Positions 37,357 through 51,900 are shown, numbered from the stretch's first letter. The stretch: DNA of 64,000 nt from Nectonema munidae (GCA_030549495.1 JAUIRK010000710.1:124001-188000), one strand, 5' to 3'. The notes: generated from the letters alone by a model not told the origin. Made by a program: numbers and translations.

Positions 37357-37549
37357 CAGTTGTGTAGCCAGAAAAAAGTTTATAGGCGGGGGGCACAATT
37401 TAAAAACAAAAAACTTGCGCAACATTATTTATACTTTCTTGATCCTTTCATTGGAGAAATTTTCGAAAACTGATATCGCATAAGATGCATGGGGGCACCA
37501 TGAGGTATATAAGAGAGTGGGCACGGCCCCTCATCTAGCTACGTCACTG
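37357..37549. mobile_element. hAT-type MITE (CAGTGNCGTAGC family)
   Basis: The start is CAGTTGTGTAGCCAG, and the end read in reverse is CAGTGACGTAGCTAG. The flanks GATAGAAG and GAGAGAAG match at seven of eight bases as a target duplication. The interior has GGCGGGGGGCAC and GGGGGCACCATG, typical of this non-autonomous family. Confidence 0.65.
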
Positions 37550-38565
37550 GAGAGAAGAGGGCTTGGATGAAAGATTGAGTTTTAGCAGAGAAAGCGGAAA
37601 ACAGAGGAGACAGAAAGAGAAATCGAATCGCTGTGACAGATGAGAAAATCTAGTGGATCATCAACATGTGTTTGCTCAAAAATACTACAAGGAGGAGATA
37701 CTGTGATAAACATTGAAAAATGGATTATTATTATATAGCTGTCACGCATCGTCTGTAAAATATGTTTGAAAGGAATTTCAGGGCAGGTTGGTATGACGTT
37801 TGATTGATTCGAGAGTCTACATTCCTTCTTTTATTCTTATCTCTTACATTATCGAATAAGTATTCGAATGATCATTACATTCTAATATTCTCGATCATCA
37901 TACATGTTTTATAAACAAGCAGCAACTCTTACTTATAGAAAATTATTGGGTTTGCGTTCTTGGTACCTCTGTTATCTATTTTCCATGTTTTTTTTGTCAA
38001 TAACACGTTAGATTTGTAGAAAGCATTCCTCTTGTTCTTTCAGAAATATTTCTACAGGGTGAAATAAAAAATATTCGAGCACAAAAAGATCTTTCGCTTT
38101 AAAAACTTTTCGGTTTTAAGCACAAAGCAGGATATAATAACAAATCTATTTTCCCATTCAACATCAGAAATTTTCTATAATGAAATATAAATTTGTATGA
38201 CTCCTCCATGCTATTTGTGCAATGTTTCTTTTCCTTTTTAAATCTTTGTTAATGATTTAATTGTTCTATTTTTCAAAATTATGTGTTTCATCAAAGATAT
38301 TATTTTTTGTCTTTTACATCTAAATATTTTCTCGTAAACTGGTAGCAATTTGCTATTAATTATTTTCCAGCTTTTGTGAGCAAATTTCATCAATATGTCA
38401 GTTATAAGTGAATTAAAACATCATTAGAAGATACAAATTTTTGAAAAAGATCCCGTTCTTCAAAAACCAATCCAGTTAACTTAACGTTGCGTGCTTTTCC
38501 TGCGATGAAACCTAATCAAATTAATACGCTCTTTATTATAATGATACGACTATTTCATACATTCA

Positions 38566-38690
38566 CTGGTCTAGCGGACAGCTCACTTTCAAGGCCAATT
38601 AGGGCGTGTTAAGTGACATAAGCGGTACATCAGTAACTGGTCAATGAAAATTCCCATAAGATAAGTTAAGTGTTAAGTGACATCAATGAT
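38566..38690 (+). mobile_element. SINE sharing the family 3 tail
   Basis: A tRNA-like start (TGGTCTAGCGGACAGCTC) leads into the 37-bp core identical to that at 36521. A different head on the same tail suggests SINE families built on a shared tail. Confidence 0.55.
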
Positions 38691-39630
38691 GACAGCTAAA
38701 ATTTAAAAATTTTTGAACCCTCCCCCCTCCTCTGCTCTATTTTTTTCTAGAATGATAATAACTTTATTGTTTACTATTTGTATAATGCCATGTTTTAATC
38801 TGCTTATTATTCAGCTTAACCAAGGAATATGTTATTTACACTTAAGATTTTTGCTTGAGAATTAACATAAAGTTCCAATATTATTTACACTTTAGTGGAC
38901 GCTTTTTTTATTCCACTGTACGAGTTTTATAATTAGTCTGTGTGTACGTCGGCACTCAAATTCTCCGTTTGAGCGATGACCAAATTAATTTTATAGTCAA
39001 ATAAGGCAACAATTTTTTTGTATTTTTCGCATTAATAAATAAGTTACACATCATTAAAAATTTTCACATATAAATAGAAGGATAGTAATTCATCAAAACT
39101 TGTTTTGTACGCAAGGGGGGCAGAATTTTTTTGTGGCGTAGGGCCCAATGAAACCTTAATCCGGCCCTGATATGGAAGATCAAAATTTCAATCAATTCTC
39201 CGATAACGGAGCTAAAACATTCCATTCGAGGAACGGGGAGTCACTCTCTCTGGGGGAACGGGAAAGTTCGGGTTCCCCGCTGGGATTGGGTGCATACCAT
39301 TTCTTCAATAATAATAAAGAAAGAAAGCAAGCTTCCAAGGAATAGAGTAATTTTTATATAAAATTACATTTCACGAAGTACAGCCTACAATAATTCAAAC
39401 GTTTAGTCTGCTTTCATAATGCTAAGTGTCAAAACTCAAAACATCTGAGATGTCAATTAATGGAGCCGGCTATAATTTTATCAGTGGATCCACATCTTTG
39501 TTGTTTCATGTTCAATTTAGGTTTTTGGGTGTTACAGACGCAATTTGGCCTCTACCTGAATTCTGAATACAGAGAAGAATGCAACTTGGTCACAAGCAAT
39601 CTCCTTTGGATAAAAAGGAGACGATACGTA
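38691..39630. other. intergenic, downstream of CLASRP
   Basis: No gene. At about 39112-39172 the - strand reads ATCAGGGCCGGATTAAGG and GGGCCCTACGCC, a common worn transposon end. Bases 39180-39300 are GC-richer and unexplained. Confidence 0.4.
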
Positions 39631-39636
39631 TTTATT
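39631..39636 (-). terminator. polyadenylation signal of CLASRP
   Basis: The + strand TTTATT is AATAAA on the - strand, about 200 nt past the predicted stop codon at 39833-39835. Confidence 0.5.
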
Positions 39637-39832
39637 TGAAGGATTTATATATATATATAAAATATATAATCATTGTAATGGCAAAGTAACATCACTTTTC
39701 TAGCTCTATCAAGGAGTATTTGAACGCTTTCTATCACTATTTCCATGACTAAACAGAATTGAAATGTTAAATTCTAACACAGTCAACGAAAGATGAAACT
39801 AGAAACTAGGAATGATGCTGGCTCAGTGAGTG

Positions 39833-39986
39833 CTAGCCCTGGAATTGAGAAGAATCTCCCTCTTCCTCTCCATCTTCTCTTCGTTCGTAGTAGGATGCGG
39901 GTTTGGAGTAGATCGCTTTTGACGGAGGCGCATACGACTCGCAATTCTCCGAAAACCCAAACTCACCACGTCTTTTCTTGCGTTCC
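39833..39986 (-). CDS. CLASRP: CLASRP last exon (C-terminus)
   Basis: The acceptor CCTTCATTTTTCAG is followed by phase-2 text ERKKRRGEFGFSENCESYAP and then PSKAIYSKPASYYERREDGE, EEGDSSQFQG and TAG. The competing frame (FRRIASRMRLRQKR) is more arginine-rich but would need phase 1, which the preceding exon does not supply. Unlike the human protein, the tail is acidic rather than RS-rich. Confidence 0.8.
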
Positions 39987-42900
39987 CTGAAAAATGAAGG
40001 AGGATTGTAAAGATAAGATTGGGCATCCTGAAATTGATTCTAAAAAACGTATGTATCATTGAATTTGATCTTTTAAGTAACTCTATAGAGTATATTAATT
40101 CTATAGTCTATTACTAACTCTAACTTTTGATTTTTCTCTATAAAGTCACCGAAATTGGAGTTTTTAGAGCAAAAATAAATGGCTCCGTTATTATTCTAGA
40201 ATTAACTAGAATTGCTAATAATATAGTTATAGTTGTACAGTTTTTCTACTTACTATTTTCGTTTTTAGAGTAAACGCCAAAATTTCTTCCCGTCCTTCCA
40301 AATAATTTGAACAAGGTGTTCCCCCTTTTTAAAAGATATATTCAAAACACAGCAAATAGAAAAGGCAAAGAAAAGTTTTAACTACATATAATTCGGTCAG
40401 GCAATCCTAGACAGAAGGACTTGGATGCAAAGGGGAAATAAAAAATATCATAAATACAAAAAGGACCTTTTCCGCATCTTCATTATCATTTGCCGTCTTT
40501 CTTCTTCAAGATCCTAAAGTATATTGAATACCTATATTTAAGCGCAAATAAACACACATATATATGCAGCGAGCCAAGTAGACAGCTGTGAGCCCTTCAC
40601 CTAAGTTACGAATGCCACCATGTAAATAAATGGAATGTAGAAAGGATATTTTGTCAATATGCTTATTCTAAAACAAATGAAATGAAGAATAGAAAAGAAT
40701 AATGGGCAGAGTGGAGTATGAGAAATAAATATAAGAAAGATAGAAAATGATAAATCAGATTTATAAGCAAGATTATAATACAGTAGTGTCTTTTGGGGCG
40801 AATCGAAGTTTCTTTAGCCACGGTACTATACTAGACTAATACGCTTATTGAACCAAGAAACATAGACGATTTATATAAAATAAAGTTAATAGGGTATATA
40901 TACATTAAAAGTACCGGAAATCCACAATTTAAGAAAAATTGAAAGGATGCTCTATCATGTTGATGAAGAAGGCAAAATAAAGTCAGCTTAAGTTTATTTA
41001 ACCCATTAAGTAGCATAGAAATCAGACGATATTTAAAAAAAGGCAGACGATTTATATCCAAAGTCATTGAAAAAAGCAGACGAAGATGAAATTACTTATG
41101 TTCCCAAATGGGAACATTGGGACTTAGTGGGTTAAAGAGCAGATAGCCAAAAATTTGTTAAATAATTTAGATTGAAGACTCTATCATTGTAAATACTAAA
41201 AAATAATAAGGAATTTCTTCCACTCGATAGAAGACTTTTCTTTCTTCGTGCTTGAGCGGAACAGAGATAAAGATTTGTGGGGAGATTGGTGGCGTGTTTA
41301 TTGATGGAAAAAGGAGTCGGTTCTTTGCTCGGGAGCTGTGTGCAAGGAAGGATTAAGCATGTGCATAAAGTTAAGCGAATTATGAAAAAATAATTAATTA
41401 ATATTTAATCACCTGGTCTCTAGATAAACTTTAATTGCCTTTATTTTATTCTTCTCACGATTTATTCAGAACTTTGAACAACTTACAAATTTAATCGAAA
41501 TAGAATATAGAAATAATAAAATAAAAAAAACATGAATAACATTTCCTATATGAATGATTTTTTGTAAAAATTTCAGGGGTTGTATGAACTTGTGAATTAG
41601 ATTGTAAAATGCAACTAATTTACTATATTTCGGCAACAAGGCTAATGGGATTTGAATCTTGGTTTTCAATTCCTTGATCGAGTAAGTGATAAGCTTTGCC
41701 TGAATATTCGTTTCAGATTGTGATTCTTTACGTCTGTTGTGTCCTCTTTGATTTCGAATATAGAGTAGATTTTAATATACTCTGGCTGCAACAAACGAAT
41801 TCCTTTTCACACCGAAAATCCGGAAGATTCAAAAATTCAAAATAGTCGAACATAAAATAACTAACTATCTAACACTCAAATATTTTTGAATTTTGATATT
41901 CTGAATTATAAACGTCAAGCGTTGTGCTAGAGTCCAGTGTTTCCCAAACTGGGGGTAAATTACCCTTTGAGGGTAATTTAACAATTTTTCGGGGGTAATG
42001 GAGGGTTCAGAGAAAAAAAAGTTAATTCTGAAAATCATGGAACCATTGTACCTGGCGTTAGAATTTATGTCAAAATAGTCTTCGTATGTAATGTTGTAAA
42101 CTAAACTGTAATAATGTTCAAATATAATGAATATAAAAAATTTCTAGTGTGTATATCTATGTTGACAACATTTTTGAGAGGGGAAACATGCTTATTGGGG
42201 CATGTTAAATTGGGTAACAAGCTAAAAAAAGTTTGGAAGGGAACCACTGTGCTAGACAATTGAACAGTCTCTTGCATTGCATAGATTGCAAAATGGGATG
42301 TGAAGAGAATAAAAACTACTTCTTTGTCCTTCTCCTTCTTCTTGTATTTAGCGCGCTCCTCTTGTCTCTCTGCCTTGTCTACAAAGAGAAAAGGTGGCAT
42401 TACAATCAACTCCACCATCCCGTCCCTTCCACTTCGTCCGCGTGGGGAAAGAAAGGGAGGTAACCCAAAGAGACTTACACGTTTTCTCGATCGCCACTTG
42501 CAAACTCCTTTTCATTTTATCTTGCAGCTTCGACTTCTAGAAACACGAAAGAAAACAATCACACTCACATGAGTAAGGCGAAAAAATCTCGACAACGAAG
42601 TGTCAAGTGAGTTCGAATTGTAGATCCTATTCAGGGATACAAAGCATTTCCGTATAGAAAAAACTTTGGTCTAGAAGTAAGTCTTCTTTATTTGATTTAA
42701 CTTATAACCAGGGTATTCCATTTTTGATCTAAAAATCTTATTTTTTTTTGACTTAATAGAAGGATTCATTTGTGTGCACAAAATGATGCTTAAGAAATTA
42801 AATTATTATAAATATTATTAAAAATGTATTATGTGTCTACTAAAAATATTCTAAAATTTGTATAATATCTCAAATTTGACTCCTATGAATTATGAACTGC

Positions 42901-45900
42901 ACCTTTATCAAAATCAAGCATTGGAAATCTTTAAACTGACTGAGAAATTACTTATCAGTTTTGTAATTGATTACTTTGAAAAGAATGATTTTCATGTTTT
43001 GTGAATAGAAAAAAGTCAAATTCAATTTAAAATTGGAAATCATTGGGTTTTTACGGTTGGAGAAGATTGACTTTTTTCTTTGAAAATTTGCTACTTATCT
43101 TGTAAAAACACACTAAACCTTAGAAGAAAGCTTTTATGGACAAAAGTACATTACGACAAAAGCACAAAATAGAACAATGTTCTTTGGAAGAAAGTACCTT
43201 AACATTTAGGACAGCAAAGTGTTGTATCGGGGACGAGATTTACTTTCTAACACTCTTTATTTTTTAACTTTATTATTAATTTAACTTTATTTGTTAAGGG
43301 GGCGTGAGTAAGGTTGGTTAGGTACTGGGTTTCGATAACTCAAGGTCTTGGCTTCTAATGAATTATATTAAAGATTGTCCTTCATTCATGCTTCTTAAAG
43401 TCTGGGCAAAGCTATATTTTCATTTCCAACTTTTCTATTAATTTTTTGAAAAAACAATTATCTTTCCAAATTTATGGTAGAAAGGTTTTAACTTGAAAAA
43501 GAAAATAATTTATCCTTGATTTATTCCATATATTAGAGCTTTGTTAGATACATAGAAGCTAGAAATTATATTTGAAGGATAATATTAATAACGTAAATCA
43601 CCGACAAAATATTTAATTGGTTATTCAAGATCGATTTTTTTACAAAATATTCAGAAACTTGTTTCTTTTTTGTCAAAGTTGCTGAAGTCATTATTTACAT
43701 CTTTCTAAGTCAAGTTTGCTTCTTCGTGTTAAATTTTAAATCAATTATGATACTTCGAAATTTTTTTTAGTTGGAAAAGTCTTGCAACTCTGGAGAACGG
43801 TATAAAAAGTTAAAAAAATTTTTTTTTTAGAAAATTTGTTTCCAAGTCAATTTCATTATCGGTTTATCAAAAGAAACTTACAAATATTAATAGATAATAA
43901 TGAACAAAGTATCAAGTTAAATAACTAACCACTCAAGTAACCAAAATTTAAAACCTTTCAGCTTATTTTAATTTTTGGGAATACAGGGTTTTCCGATCTA
44001 TTACTTCCTTGTTGCAATCACTTACAATTGCAACAACGGCGTAATTGAATGAAAATTGAGGTGATCGATTGCAATACCGACGTAATAGATCAAAAAGCTC
44101 TGTAATATTGTCTACGAGTCAAAAAAACAGTTACCTCGAACAATTATTATTATCATTTGAAAGAGATGATTAATAAATTTTTCGTGTAGAATAAATCAAC
44201 AGGTCTCAGAGTTAGTGTCCCCTTTCATAACAGAAGCGCACAACTAAGTGAAATTACTCTATCCAAAAGAACATAAGAGAAAATATAAAGAAATAAATTC
44301 GCAGTCTTGAATATTAAGTTTAAAAAAATATAAAAAAATAAAATAACTTCTGTCTTTTGCCAATAAATTTATCATTTTAAAACTTATCGAAAAAAAAAAC
44401 ATTTTTGAGCAAATGAAAAATTATTGCCTTTATGGACTGACTTGATTAAAATAAGGTTTTCAATTTAGTACTTTAATTGAAGTATAAAACAAAGGATTCG
44501 CATTGAACCGCCTAAATTTCAGCGAAACAAAAGTGTCTACTTTGTTTCCTTTTGTGCTCAAGGGATTCTTTTTGAAATGGTGAAGCTTGATAAGTCAAAC
44601 ATGATTTAGAAAGGTTTCGATGCATGCCTCACATTCGCTTTATTGACTTTTTATCGCGGAAAAGATGTTTAAAATTGAATTATTGAAATTAACATAGAAA
44701 TAGAGATACGAGTAAATAGAGATTTTATCTATATACAAAAAAAGATTCTTTACAAGTTTGCGGTTTAGATCACAATTAAGTAAGATTGTCTAGATATCTA
44801 GCTTCACGGTGTTGGGAATGAATCTCCCTTTCCGCCTTTTTCTTTCGACGGGGGGCAATTCAGAACCCCCCCGGGGCCCTTTCCCAAAACTTACCGTGGC
44901 GCCTCCCCCCTCCCCTCCCCCCCCCTTTTTTTTTTGGGGGTGCGCTCTTTTTTTCTTTTGTTTAATTAAATAAATTAAAAAAATAATTTTTAATAAAATA
45001 TTTTTTCTTATTTTTTTTGGTATGTTATTTTTTTAGGATTCTAAAAGGAATTCTTTACAAGTTTGCGGTTTAGATCAAAATAAATATCCGTTTAAGAGTT
45101 TATCTTTATTTCTAGCAATGAACTAGTATTGTATTTTGTTATATTTCTGCCCGTATGTGAGGGCTCACCGATGAAATCCTGCTTTGTCGATGAAAACACC
45201 ACACAGTATAACCGTATCAAAAAATGTACAAAAGAAAGAAAGGATGTGTGCCGTGCATAGCGCAGAAGAGAAAGAGAGGAAAAAAATAAAAGCTTACTGA
45301 CTTGAATAAAGGAAAGGGAAGAATGAACGGTATTCTTCTTTGTTCCATTATCAAAGCCAGATGCAGGAGCAAGAGATGTAGAAGAGGATGATGGCGGAGC
45401 AGCAGGAGTTTTACTCTTCTCTGTCTTAGGAGCAGCGATTCTAAAAACAAAGTAACTTCTGGATCAATGAAGGAATGCAGAAAGTGATATAAAAAATGGC
45501 GTGACCATGTTTTAATACAGCAAAATATCGTAGCTTGTATCTCTAGATTCACATGTTTGTTGCAGTATATGAACTTCACTAACAAGCACCTTTTAAGTAT
45601 GTACTGTACGCTAATCGTCTCTATTCAATATAGATGATTTTGATACAATTGCAGCTTTCATTTTCTTATATTTAGCAATAATAGTTATGAAGGGTTGTAT
45701 AAGACGTTTAAAATAAGGGTAATGGGAGTTATGTCTGTACAGGAAAACAAAGTCGCATTTTAATGAGGAAGTCGTAATGTAGAGGGCTCGTATTTGAGGG
45801 GGGCTACTGTATATATTCTCTAAACGGTCACGCCCACCTCTTTAATACAGTGAGTCTTCAAACGTCTGAAAAAAATCTGAGTTTTATAAGACTGTTGTTC

Positions 45901-48900
45901 ACAATTACATTCACTTCTTGGTCAAGACATACACCCACTTTTTTAGTTTAAAAATAGGCAACAACCTGCCAAATACTGTCAAAATGGCTTTAATAGCAAA
46001 CTGTTCATCAATAAAAATTATTTAATACACCTACAAACACAATGCATACAAAATAACATTTCATGGTCTCACAAGAATAGAAGCGACGAAACGAAACACT
46101 GGAAATTAGGAAAATCTAAACGAGTAAAGAGATTTTGAATGCATACATCACATTTTTGACACAATGATATTACAGTTTTTGATCTATATTTTGAAACGAA
46201 GAAGCTATTTCACATAGTTTGAAGTCAGAGTGGCATGATTCTAAATAGATAGAGTCGGAATCGAATATTATAAATAGGTAAAGTGGGAATAGGAATCACA
46301 AAGTATTCTTCCAATTCCACAAACGCGTCATTACTACGGGGATAAAATCTTGAGGCAATGAGTGAAGCACAAAAAGGTAAAAATCAGAATATATTGTGAA
46401 AAATTTTAATTTTTTTTTAATGAATATATTATCACAAACTTATTGAATTTTTTTATTAAAATTTTTCATATAAAAAAATAGGAGTAAAATGATCTGTAAT
46501 TCATTGGTACTTTAAATTGAATTGATCAAACACATTCAAAAATTCTTGATAACTTTTTATTTAATGTATTAGTTTTCGTTTTTTTAATTAGAATAAGTAG
46601 GCTCATTAACTTCATCATAATGTCAACAAGCAAAACACCACGTGTCGAGTTGTCACTTAAAAAGAAAGCTTAACTCATTAAAAAGGTTCAGGTAAAAGCC
46701 ATTGTACTGGAAGAACCAAGCAGAGGAGGTAGAACCAAAGAATAATTAAAAATAAATGAAAACAATGAGAATTTTACTTTTGAATGTTTTTAAACGAGTA
46801 TATGGGACCAATGAATCGATTTCAAGTCACTGTCCCAAGAGAAAGCCAAACCAATTGCTACAAAACTTAGGCATAACGATTATGAGATTTAGAAAGGGTG
46901 AGCACGTTGAATTTAAAAGGTTTGTGGAAAAAATCCTGCATCCATACTTCTACTCTTACTGATTCGAAAAAAAAGATTATTAGAAATGTGTAATCGATAT
47001 GGAGCAAAAGACATTTGAGGTATGGAAGAAACAGGTCTTTTTATTGTTAATAAAGCAAGATTGTTTTAATGGTTCTGATTGTACAAGTGGAAAAAAGTCC
47101 AAAGAAAGGCTAATTGTTGCTTTAGCTTGTGATATGCTTAACAAATTTGAAAAAACTCTTAGGATAGGAAAATCACGGGTGACAAGTTACATCTTCAAGA
47201 ATAACTTATGAAGTTTGGAAAAATAAGAAATAAAAAAGAAATAAAACTTTTGATAATACCGCATGTCATACCTTTGATATTAACTTGACTAATGTCAAAC
47301 TATTTTTCTATCTCCCAGCAAACTTCTACTTTACAACCTCTTGATCAAGGTTTATTCAAAATTTCAAAATACATTACGGAAAAAAGGTTGTTAGAAAATT
47401 GATTTCGCAAATATGCATCAAATTATATATTTACCCAAGTATCAATGCTTCAAGTATTAATATACTTCATGCGGTTATAGTTAAGATGATAAAATGTCAA
47501 GCTAGAAGTACTTACTAAATGTTTTGAAGCTGCATAATTTCCTGGGGTAAGAAAATAATAACTGAACAAAAAATAGCTCGATCGAATTACTTCTAGATAT
47601 TGTGGCAAAGAGATTTCAAGCACCGATCACAGACATTAATAAATATGTCTACATGTGTACCAATATTTAAATTACAGAACAGATAATTAGGAAAGAAACT
47701 TATCAATATGAGCATGTAGAAAAAAAATCCAACTTTTGAAGAAAATGATAATAAAAACACCTTCGATTGAAGGGGAACAAAAAACGGAATATCTCAGAAT
47801 TTTCCTCCCATACTAATTTTTAATAATTATTTTGCAATATAAATCAACTAAAAAAAGACATGTATAAAAGTTTTTTAAACCCTCTCTATAGCGGTCACCC
47901 CTCTAATACGGCAACAAATCATGAGTAACTACAATAACGGTATCAGAGTTGTTTAACTATTCTATTTTTATTTTAATTTATTTTTTCAAATATTTTTTTG
48001 GAATTAAATGAAAAAAGTATAAACATATGAGTAAAAATTTTAGATTTCATTCTTCCTATATTTATATGATTTGTTTACTTATTAAAAATGCCCTGCAAAA
48101 GTCTTCGGCCAGAGAATTTCATCCATATATTATTCCTTTTATATAAAATTCGTCTTTTATTTGCTTGAGTTTTTGGATATGATCATTTATGCCTTAAATG
48201 TCATTAGAATTAAGGCCCAAAATCTTAACTCTGTTAATAAATAGAAGTCAAGAAGGTAAAGCTAAATTGTTTAGATTATCTAGAAGTAAGATTTATCAAA
48301 ATTTATGGAAATTTAAAAGTACAGGGACTATTCCAAATAAGGCAAAACCAGTATATCTCAAAAAATGTACACAAATATCAAGAACATCTTAATAAGTCCC
48401 CATTTGTCTGCAAAACAAGTAATATGTGAAAATAATTATGATTTTAAAAAAAAACGTATTCTTACAAAAAAATGTGAAAAGTTGAAATGCAGCCAAAAAA
48501 ATCAGCATTGACAAAAGTTAAATTAAAAAAAGATGATTGTGGACAAAAGAAAAAGTAATTTAGAGTATGCGTGATAAAAGCTAAAAGCTATTTTTCAGAG
48601 ATGAAACAAAATTGAGTTTTGTTCTTATGGATGCAAATATCATATAAGTCCTAAAGGAATGAGGTATAACGGACGTTACTTCAGAAACATTTAAACATGA
48701 AAGATATGACAATTCATTTCAAAGGATTTATTTCTCAGACACGGCACTGTAAATGTGTAAAATTGAGAATAAAATTTAGAAGTAACAGAAAAGCGAAATA
48801 TTTCTTTAGAAAAACTTTTTTAAAAAAAGCATTTAAAGTAAAATGAGAAGGAGATTTACTTGAAAGAAGAAGAAGAAGAAGAGGTGCTGGTGTCAGAATT

Positions 48901-51900
48901 TTTATTCTCGTGCTTTTTTTCCCCTTCCATACTGCAATTTGACAACTTCGAAGAAGTAGATGAAAGAGATGATCTTCTATATCTTTTCACGGGACTTGCA
49001 TGGACTTCTATTGATTCAGGATTTTTATCCGTCTTTACGCCCAATTTAGTTGAACAACGTTCTCTATTTTAAAGAACACAGGAGGAAATTTAGTGTATTC
49101 GGAAGAAGGACCTTGTCTTGTAGAACACAAACAGAAACCTGTATAATTACAGCGCCACATGGAAGGAAAAGAAATAGTGGAGAGAATATTTAGAAAAGAA
49201 CTAATTAAGATTTTTTATATTTATTTATATATTTCAATGTTTTAACAGATTGAATATTAAAATTTTCACAGTTTTAATATTTTTATACAACATTTTTACA
49301 TCTGTCATTTCTTTTCATTTAAAAATGTTTTTTTATATTAAAATTTGTTTCAAATGTTCACAATTTTTGCATTTAAATTTTATTCCTTCACATCTTATTT
49401 ATATTTGCAATAAAAATGTTCTTTTGCCTCTTTTTTCAATCAGTTGCGCCAATTGGGGCTTTGATCAATAAAAATTTCGGTCATTCTAGTTTTAACATTT
49501 ATTATAAACATGGAGTTTTACGCTGCAAAAAATGAAAAAGGTCGACCCTGGCTAGCCGGGATATAAGATCTTGTTCTCCTTCTGGAGACAAATGATGGAT
49601 ACTGATGGTGGAGTATTTCGTTCATTTTTCTCCTTTTGGCTAAAAATAGAAATTCATTAAACCTTTAAGGACAAGTGTTAAGGAATCAAAATTGCCTGCT
49701 TCAAAATTCCAGGTAAAAATAGGGACACTTAGCCACAAAAAATTTGATTCTCAGAAGGTGTAAATGATTTGCCATATTTCTAACTTCTTGAATCGGAGGA
49801 TGTTTTGAACTTAAATTTTTGCCTCTTCAAAAGCTACAAATTTCTTTTTGTTTTAAAACTTCATTTTATGGTAAAAAAAAATAAAAAAGCATAGAAGCAA
49901 TAAAAAAGTCAAAAATTTCTGAAACCGCCCCATACTAAAATTTTTTAAGCCCGCATAAATAACATTCATGGTTTGGCTTTTTGAAGTTGGTCTTGCAGAA
50001 GTAAGATTGAGAAAAATTAGTAAAAAATCTTAAAAAAATTCGGAAGACAAAAATTTCGTAGGGAGAAGGGAAAACACTTTATTTGCTCGAGCACTTAGCT
50101 CTAGTTAGGTCTCCGTATCTGTGAGTTCTCAGGACCGTTTCAGCATTCTTCAGGTATTTCAAGCACTAATCGATATCACAGCGTTGTTTAAAAAATGGCT
50201 AAATGTTACGATTTGGAAGAGAATGAAGAAGAAGTAGGAGAAGATGAAGATGAGTAGGATTTGGATGAATGTGAAGATCTACGCTCTGTAGAAGAACGAG
50301 AAATCGATGCAGACGATGAAGAAAATGACGAAGAAGAATTTGAATGCGTTGAAGATGAATACCGCCTTCTAGAAGTATTTCTTCTTCTGTAACGGGAGTC
50401 ACGTGATCTACTTCTAGCGAATTAAATGAATACGCATACTTTATGCTAAGGAAAGCCATTATTTATTATTTAAAGAAATTCTAATAAAATAAAGCAAGAA
50501 AAAATATAGAAAAAACATATTGCATAGTACATAAAAAAACAAAACAAAAAGGTCATATAAATCGATTGGATCCAATGTTTTGCTTTTAAAATGGTAATTG
50601 AAAAAAGTCATTATCGACAGCATAATCACAAAGTAGGCCAAAATTTGAAACAGGAAATGCAACGATCGTTACACCTTTTTTTTTTATTACTTTTATGAAT
50701 CTAAGGGTTCTTTGAACAAAAAGAACTTTATCGTTGAAAATACCAAAGAAAAACTAACTAACGAAAAACTAAGCTAAACAAACATAACACATGTGAAATA
50801 ACCATTTCAAACAAAACTCTTATTTTCTATATAATTACATAATTTCACAGACCTTCTCTTTAATATTTTTGAAATTATTTCCTCATTTTTATGTTGTTAT
50901 TTTAGGTTAATCATGATACAATCTTTTTTTGAATTCATCTTTTTGTTAATCTTCAATTCCATTATCAATATTCAGATAAAATGTGCGAAATTTTCAATTC
51001 AATTATTTTGACTAATACATTTATTCATATTTAAAATTCACTAAAATTTTAGTCTTCAAAAGATTCAATGAAACGTATTAGCAGATAAAGAAGCGTCATA
51101 TATGCCAGTAGCTAGTTACAATTTGGAAGGCTGCATAAATTTCAAATTTCATGACATTTTCAAAAAACTTCCAAGCTCAAACGCGACCATGGATTGAGCA
51201 GGCATGGGTAATTATAACAGTAGCGTTAGTAAGTAGCTATTCACGTCTTATGTTACATTTGTAGAAGAAAAAAAGTCGCACAAGATATGGAAATATGAGT
51301 AAGGAAGCACTTTGAGCTTTGATGACTAGAATTTTGAAGACTAATCATTTGCTCTATTTTTCAATGGATTTCGATTTCTTCAAACATGTCTTCAAAGTGT
51401 TAAAACGCAGCAATATATATACAGTAGTAGACGTTCTAAGATAAGACTGACCGTACTGCAATAATCAATAAGTATCGAAGCAAAGTCCTAACTTATAGAG
51501 AAGATCGTAAAAGTTCGGAATGAAACCTGAAAGCCACTTACCCAAAAACCCTTCTAATTGAGGTGTTTTTTGAATAAATGTCTTGAGTAAAGTTAAGCTA
51601 AAATATTTTTGTTGATTTTAAATATCTCATAAATAAAATTATGTCGTTCTAAAACATAAGAAATATAGAAATAATTACCAATTCAAAAGCTTCAAACTTT
51701 ATTGATTACAATGAAAATATAAGAGTAAGTTTTACAAAATCATTCAAAACAAAATTCAATACCTGTAAAATTTAAAAATGTAAGGAATACTTTATGGGAA
51801 TCATGCGGAAATTTTCGAGCTCATGATCTTCTTCAGCCACACAAAGAACAATTCCTATATTCCGCGTTTCAAACATACTAAACTGAATTACCAACATACG

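Larger units (their letters stand above)
45441..48859 (-). other. CLASRP intron filled with transposon debris
   Basis: 3.4 kb separates the exons at 48860 and 45440. It holds a Tigger/pogo remnant, a Tc1-like scrap, and two same-strand terminus-like stretches (CGGTCACGCCCACCTC at about 45828 and CGGTCACCCCTCTAATACGG at about 47892). Confidence 0.6.

Noticed and set aside
39823-40059. Arg-rich frame with FRRIASRMRLRQKR as CLASRP C-terminus
   Set aside because: It looks like the family helix but needs phase 1 entry. The exon at 40467-40513, which already supplies that helix, exits in phase 2 and selects the other frame.
42101-42418. 105-codon - strand frame running past the CLASRP exon
   Set aside because: Only the first part (KAERQEERAKYKKKEK) is exon; the rest reads through the donor into the intron and a hAT MITE.
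50199-50459. Leucine/histidine-rich - strand open frame
   Set aside because: Shadow frame of the CLASRP RS exon, whose correct frame gives SRSRDSRYRRR text and fits phase on both sides.
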